64,000 nucleotides of DNA. Origin: Lactovum miscens. GTDB lineage: Bacteria; Bacillota; Bacilli; Lactobacillales; Streptococcaceae. How positions within the stretch are numbered: the stretch's first letter is position 1; every line of letters begins with the position of its first letter. The notes under the pieces are model-generated. The model did not search any database. It saw only the letters and a list, made by a program, of their open reading frames with translations, and was not told the DNA's origin. This document shows positions 59,385 to 64,000 of the stretch, piece after piece. The DNA lies in NCBI RefSeq assembly GCF_014202895.1, contig NZ_JACHHV010000004.1:1-64000 (forward strand), read 5' to 3'. The position numbers and the translations under genes were made by a program.

Positions 59385-60305
59385 ATGATGCCAATCGTGA
59401 AATCAATTGTTAAGCTAAAACATTTTACAACTATTGAAAATATTTCAAATGAAGAGATATTGACCTTATTAGATCGTGCTCATGAATTTAAAGCAGGAGC
59501 CTCATGGGAGCCAAGGAAGAAGCAAATATTTACCAGTAACCTGTTTTTTGAAAATTCGACAAGAACCCATAACTCTTTCATAATTGCAGAGCGAAAATTA
59601 GGGCTAGAGGTATTGGAATTTGATGCAGTAGGGTCTAGTTTATCAAAAGGCGAAACACTTTATGACACTATTCTTACCTTGGATGCATTGGGGGTGGACG
59701 TCTGTGTGATTCGACATAGTCAGGATCAATATTATGATGAACTGATTCAATCACCAAATCTACATTTAGCAATTGTTAATGGAGGAGATGGCTCAGGTCA
59801 ACATCCTTCACAATGCCTGCTTGATCTAATGACGATTCAGGAAGAATTTGGAACTTTTGAAGGGCTCAAGATTTTAATTGTTGGAGATATTGACCACTCA
59901 AGAGTTGCGCGAAGTAATGCCCAAATGTTAACAAGGTTGGGTGCTAAAGTATATTTCTCTGGTCCAGAAGAATGGTATTCCGAAGAAGAATTTTCTGAAT
60001 TTGGACCGCACATGCAAATTGATAATTTGCTAGGTGAAATGGATGTGGTGATGCTTTTGCGAGTACAACATGAGCGTCATACAGAAGATGAGGGTTTTAT
60101 CAAAGAAAACTATCATCAAACGTTTGGACTTACCCTTGAAAGAGCAAAAAGGATGAAATCTGGAGCCATAATCATGCATCCAGCGCCAGTTAATCGAGAT
60201 GTGGAACTAGCCGACCAACTTGTAGAAGGATCTCAATCGAGGATTGTAAAACAGATGCAAAATGGTGTCTATGCCCGAATGGCTATCCTTGAAGCGGTGT
60301 TATAA
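59385..60305 (+). CDS. pyrB: Aspartate carbamoyltransferase
   Basis: Second step of pyrimidine synthesis. 306 residues; carbamoyl-phosphate loop [12 protein letters not shown] near 54, HPSQCLLDL, and [10 protein letters not shown] near 225. Two ATGs in tandem (59385, 59388) follow GGGAGGG closely; the second is the better spaced. Without a regulatory subunit gene, so of the Gram-positive trimer type. The operon continues directly into pyrC. Confidence 0.96.
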   Translation: MMPIVKSIVKLKHFTTIENISNEEILTLLDRAHEFKAGASWEPRKKQIFTSNLFFENSTRTHNSFIIAERKLGLEVLEFDAVGSSLSKGETLYDTILTLDALGVDVCVIRHSQDQYYDELIQSPNLHLAIVNGGDGSGQHPSQCLLDLMTIQEEFGTFEGLKILIVGDIDHSRVARSNAQMLTRLGAKVYFSGPEEWYSEEEFSEFGPHMQIDNLLGEMDVVMLLRVQHERHTEDEGFIKENYHQTFGLTLERAKRMKSGAIIMHPAPVNRDVELADQLVEGSQSRIVKQMQNGVYARMAILEAVL

Positions 60306-60307
60306 GC

Positions 60308-61594
60308 ATGAAATTTATTATAAAAAATGCTCGAATAATTGATAAAGAAAACAAACTTATTCAGGTTGATTTTCTTTTAGAGTCTGGGAAAATTAAAGCA
60401 ATTGGATCTGATCTTTCAGAAATCTATGGGTCAGTTGAAAAGATTTATGATGCTAAAAACGCACTGGTAATTCCTGGCTTAGTTGACTTACATGTTCATT
60501 TACGTGAACCAGGCTTTGAATATAAAGAAACAATTGAAACAGGAAGTCTAGCTGCTGCACATGGAGGCTATACGACAATTTGCGCCATGCCAAACCTAAA
60601 TCCTGTTCCAAGTAAGCCTGATAGAGTAAAAGCAATCTACGAGAAAATCAAAGAACATGCAAAAGTAAAAGTACTGCAATATGCAACTATAACTGATGAA
60701 TTGCGCACGGGAGATTTAGTCGACTTTGAGGGTTTAATAAAAGCAGGAGCTTTTGCCTTTTCTAACGATGGGGCTGCTATTCAATCAGCTTCTACAATGT
60801 ATCAAGCAATGCTAGAAGCAGCCAGACTAGGTAAAGCAATTGTCGCACATGTTGAAGAAGAAAGTCTAATGAATGGTGGTGTTATGCGTTTAGGTAAACG
60901 CAGCCATGAATTAGGAATTCCAGGAATGCCTTCAATTGTTGAAAGCTCACAATTAGCGCGTGACTTGGTCTTAGCTCAAGCAACTGGTGTGCATTATCAC
61001 GTTTGCCATGTTTCAACAAAAGAAAGTTTACGCTTGATTCGTGATGCAAAGAAAGCTGGTGTGCATGTGACGGCCGAAGTCTGTCCTCATCATCTAATTT
61101 TATCTGATGAGGATATTATAGAAGATAACGCCATATGGAAGATGAACCCACCTCTTCCAAGCAAGTCGGATCGGGCTGCACTTGTAGAAGGATTACTAGA
61201 TGGCACGATTGATTTAATTTCCACCGATCATGCCCCACACTCAAAAGCTGAAAAAGAAGGATCTTTCGTTGAGGGATCTTTTGGAATAGTTGGCAGCGAA
61301 ACAGCTTTTTCACTCATTTATACAGAGTTTGTGAAAAAAGGAATTTTCACATTAGAACAAGTGGTTCGCTGGATGAGTTTGAATCCAGCTAGCTTGTTCA
61401 ATCTAAAGGTGGGTAATTTACAAATTGGAAGTCCAGCTGACCTTGCAGTTTTTGATATTGACAATGATTATGAAATAGATGCAAGAGACTTTGAGTCTAA
61501 GGGCACTAACAGTCCCTTCATTGGTTGGAAGGTTAAAGGAAAAACATTAATGACTTTTGTAGAAGGAAAACTTGTTTGGTATGAAAAGGAATAA
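60308..61594 (+). CDS. pyrC: Dihydroorotase
   Basis: Cyclises carbamoyl-aspartate. 428 residues; metal site DLHVHLREPG near 60, then AHVEEES near 182, CHVSTKES, and STDHAPHS near 306. Type I (long) dihydroorotase. Starts 2 nt after pyrB. Confidence 0.95.
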   Translation: MKFIIKNARIIDKENKLIQVDFLLESGKIKAIGSDLSEIYGSVEKIYDAKNALVIPGLVDLHVHLREPGFEYKETIETGSLAAAHGGYTTICAMPNLNPVPSKPDRVKAIYEKIKEHAKVKVLQYATITDELRTGDLVDFEGLIKAGAFAFSNDGAAIQSASTMYQAMLEAARLGKAIVAHVEEESLMNGGVMRLGKRSHELGIPGMPSIVESSQLARDLVLAQATGVHYHVCHVSTKESLRLIRDAKKAGVHVTAEVCPHHLILSDEDIIEDNAIWKMNPPLPSKSDRAALVEGLLDGTIDLISTDHAPHSKAEKEGSFVEGSFGIVGSETAFSLIYTEFVKKGIFTLEQVVRWMSLNPASLFNLKVGNLQIGSPADLAVFDIDNDYEIDARDFESKGTNSPFIGWKVKGKTLMTFVEGKLVWYEKE

Positions 61595-61600
61595 AGCAGT

Positions 61601-62680
61601 ATGAAAAGATATTTGATTTTAGAAGATGGAAGTATTTTTGAAGGTAATAGCTTTGGAGCAACAACAGATGCTACAGGTGAACTGGTCTTTTCAACTGGAA
61701 TGACAGGCTATCAGGAATCAATCACTGATCAAAGCTATAATGGCCAACTCTTGATCTTTACTTACCCACTTATTGGAAATTATGGGATCAATCGAGATGA
61801 CAACGAGTCACTGATGCCAACGACAAAGGCAGTTATTGTAAAGGAGGTGGCTCGACGGCCAAGTAATTGGCGTAATGAAATGAGTCTCGATGACTTCTTG
61901 AAGTCGAAGAATATTCCTGCTATTTCAGGAATTGATACACGTGCTCTTACACGTAAGATACGTAAAGAAGGTACCATGAGAGCAAGTTTGATTTCTGAAA
62001 TTGATGACCTTGATGAAGAAATAGAGGGGTTAAAAACTTTAGATTTACCAACTAATCAAGTTGAACAAGTTTCTACCTTGAAAGCTTATCCTTCACCAGG
62101 TAAAGGACGTAAAGTTATTGTGGTGGATTTTGGACTAAAACATTCAATATTACGTGAACTTTCAAATCGTAACTGTGATTTGATTGTACTCCCCTATAAC
62201 ATTGAAGCAAAAACAATTCTAGATTTTCATCCAGATGGTGTAGTTTTATCTAATGGCCCAGGCGATCCTAAAGATGTCCCTGAGGCCATTGAAATGATTC
62301 GTAATATTCAAGGGAAAGTCCCAATCTTTGGAATCTGTCTCGGTCATCAACTTTTCAGCCTCGCCAATGGTGCAGATACCTATAAGATGAAGTTTGGTCA
62401 CCGTGGCTTTAACCATGCGGTGCGTGATCTTTCAAGTGGAAAAATCCAGTTTACCTCACAAAATCACGGTTTTGCAGTTAATCAAGCAACTTGTGATCCT
62501 GAACGTTTAATCGTGACACACGTTGAGATCAATGATGGTTCAGTCGAAGGCGTTCGCCATGCAAAGTTTGCTGCATTTTCTGTTCAATTCCATCCAGATT
62601 CAGCACCAGGACCACATGATGCTGTGGGATTATTTGATAATTTTATGACACTCATGGACGATTTTAAGAAAGGAAAATAA
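61601..62680 (+). CDS. carA: Carbamoyl-phosphate synthase small subunit
   Basis: Supplies ammonia from glutamine. 359 residues; N-terminal [20 protein letters not shown], class I amidotransferase nucleophile Cys in [10 protein letters not shown] near 247, and the His in [11 protein letters not shown] near 330. Six nt after pyrC. Confidence 0.96.
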   Translation: MKRYLILEDGSIFEGNSFGATTDATGELVFSTGMTGYQESITDQSYNGQLLIFTYPLIGNYGINRDDNESLMPTTKAVIVKEVARRPSNWRNEMSLDDFLKSKNIPAISGIDTRALTRKIRKEGTMRASLISEIDDLDEEIEGLKTLDLPTNQVEQVSTLKAYPSPGKGRKVIVVDFGLKHSILRELSNRNCDLIVLPYNIEAKTILDFHPDGVVLSNGPGDPKDVPEAIEMIRNIQGKVPIFGICLGHQLFSLANGADTYKMKFGHRGFNHAVRDLSSGKIQFTSQNHGFAVNQATCDPERLIVTHVEINDGSVEGVRHAKFAAFSVQFHPDSAPGPHDAVGLFDNFMTLMDDFKKGK

Positions 62681-62682
62681 GG

Positions 62683-64000
62683 ATGCCCAAAAGAACTGAT
62701 ATTAAGAAAATTATGGTCATTGGCTCAGGTCCCATCATTATTGGTCAAGCTGCTGAATTCGACTATGCGGGTACACAAGCCTGTCTTGCCCTTAAAGAGG
62801 AAGGGTATGAAGTAGTTCTTGTCAACTCAAACCCTGCAACCATCATGACTGATCGTGAAATTGCTGATAAGGTGTACATTGAACCGATAACGATTGAATT
62901 TGTTAGCCGCATCTTGCGTAAAGAAAGACCAGAAGCCTTACTTCCCACACTTGGTGGTCAAACGGGACTCAACATGGCGATGTCTTTGCATAAGATAGGT
63001 ATTCTTGAAGAACTCGATATTGAATTACTCGGAACGAAGCTCTCAGCGATTGATCGAGCTGAAGATCGTGAACTTTTCAAAGGGCTCTGTGAATCTATTG
63101 GTGAACCACTCTGTGAATCAGATATTGCCACTACCGCTGAAGAAGCATTGACAATTGCCGAAACAATTGGCTACCCATTGATTGTTCGACCAGCCTTTAC
63201 CCTTGGAGGTACAGGCGGGGGTATTTGCCAAAATCAAATAGAACTTGTGGAAATTGTAAAAAATGGATTGAAACTCTCACCTGTTACACAGTGTTTAATA
63301 GAGCAATCAATTGCTGGCTACAAGGAAATTGAGTATGAAGTGATGCGTGATTCAGCAGACAATACGATTGTTGTCTGCAATATGGAAAACTTTGATCCTG
63401 TCGGTATTCACACAGGTGACTCGATCGTCTTTGCTCCAAGCCAAACCTTGTCAGATTATGAATATCAAATGCTTCGTGATGCAAGCTTTAGAATTATACG
63501 TGAACTTGGTATTGAAGGAGGTTGTAATGTCCAATTTGCTCTTGATCCAAAAAGTTTTAACTACTATGTCATTGAGGTTAACCCACGTGTCTCTCGCTCA
63601 TCAGCACTTGCTTCAAAAGCAACAGGTTATCCCATTGCCAAGTTGGCTGCGAAGATTGCGGTAGGTTTGACCTTGGATGAGATGAAAAATCCTGTCACGG
63701 GGAAAACCTATGCTCAATTCGAGCCAGCTCTTGATTATGTGGTCACAAAGATTCCGCGTTGGCCATTTGATAAGTTTGAAAATGGTGACCGTAATCTTGG
63801 GACACAAATGAAGGCTACTGGTGAAGTTATGGCCATCGGTCGAAATATTGAAGAGAGCCTTTTAAAAGCAGTTAATTCACTTGAAATTGGACTAACTCAT
63901 GCTGAGCTGCCAGAACTTCAGGAAGTTTCGGAAGAAGTCTTAATTGAAAAAATGATTAAGCCTCAAGATGACCGTCTCTTCTATGTAACAGAAGCAATCC
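62683..64000 (+). CDS. carB: Carbamoyl-phosphate synthase large subunit (5' part)
   Basis: Makes carbamoyl phosphate from bicarbonate, ATP and ammonia. The frame runs off the window after 439 codons; the full protein is about 1060. Seen: [40 protein letters not shown], the ATP-grasp glycine loop FTLGGTGGG near 173, and [20 protein letters not shown] near 295. ATG two nt after the carA stop, AAGG upstream. Confidence 0.96.
   Translation, partial: MPKRTDIKKIMVIGSGPIIIGQAAEFDYAGTQACLALKEEGYEVVLVNSNPATIMTDREIADKVYIEPITIEFVSRILRKERPEALLPTLGGQTGLNMAMSLHKIGILEELDIELLGTKLSAIDRAEDRELFKGLCESIGEPLCESDIATTAEEALTIAETIGYPLIVRPAFTLGGTGGGICQNQIELVEIVKNGLKLSPVTQCLIEQSIAGYKEIEYEVMRDSADNTIVVCNMENFDPVGIHTGDSIVFAPSQTLSDYEYQMLRDASFRIIRELGIEGGCNVQFALDPKSFNYYVIEVNPRVSRSSALASKATGYPIAKLAAKIAVGLTLDEMKNPVTGKTYAQFEPALDYVVTKIPRWPFDKFENGDRNLGTQMKATGEVMAIGRNIEESLLKAVNSLEIGLTHAELPELQEVSEEVLIEKMIKPQDDRLFYVTEAI

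Overview
The window looks like the chromosome of a low-GC Gram-positive bacterium of the family Streptococcaceae, probably close to Lactococcus. Clues: the F1Fo-ATPase operon starts with subunit c (atpE before atpB); pepP-efp-asp23-nusB and recU-pbp1A are neighbours; a glgC-glgD-glgA-glgP-amylopullulanase operon is present; DnaE has a degenerate PHP domain; and a DUF4097/PspC envelope-stress pair is present. Strong Shine-Dalgarno sites, several TTG/GTG starts, CcpA-type cre boxes and many extended -10 promoters (TGnTATAAT) fit this. The sequence is almost all core-genome. I see no insertion sequence, prophage, CRISPR array, tRNA or rRNA gene.

Layout. 1-2.9 kb: edge of an unknown minus-strand gene, then PEP synthase (minus strand, cre box upstream). 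2.9-8.7 kb: T-box-controlled glyQ, an unusually long spacer, glyS, a DUF896 protein and transketolase. 8.7-11.7 kb: a gene-poor stretch holding a structured small RNA of about 180 nt with its own promoter and terminator (6S-like candidate), then RNase J2. 12-18.6 kb: atpEBFHAGDC. 18.6-25.3 kb: HesB-like Fe-S protein, an NDH-2/DoxX fusion, a CPBP protease, a MacB-type ABC exporter and a DUF2929 membrane protein. 25.3-36.2 kb: dnaE, degV, the HU gene, uvrA, pepP, efp, asp23 and nusB. 36.3-47 kb: glycogen operon, headed by an unusual DPE2-type amylomaltase and a cre box. 47-50 kb: pbp1A/recU (minus strand). 50-54.9 kb: envelope-stress pair, CorA, DUF4044 microprotein, UspA and a flavin disulfide-reductase-like enzyme. 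55-59.1 kb: a choQS/egtU-type ABC transporter between two decayed genes (a disulfide oxidoreductase and an FTR1 iron permease). 59.2-64 kb: pyrB-pyrC-carA-carB (carB cut by the window edge), preceded by a 45-codon leader ORF that overlaps a strong terminator.

How the genes work together. Glycogen synthesis (glgCDA) and breakdown (glgP, amylopullulanase, DPE2-like enzyme) form one gene block; its first promoter carries a cre box at the transcription start. PEP synthase and the ATPase also have cre-like boxes, so carbon catabolite control links gluconeogenesis, storage and energy. The pyrimidine cluster seems to be regulated by coupling of leader translation to an attenuator, as in enterobacterial pyrBI, because I find no PyrR-binding loop. 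Genome erosion is visible at three or four places.

Limits: all identities come from reading motifs and recalling families. No database search or folding program was run, and residue positions are approximate unless counted.
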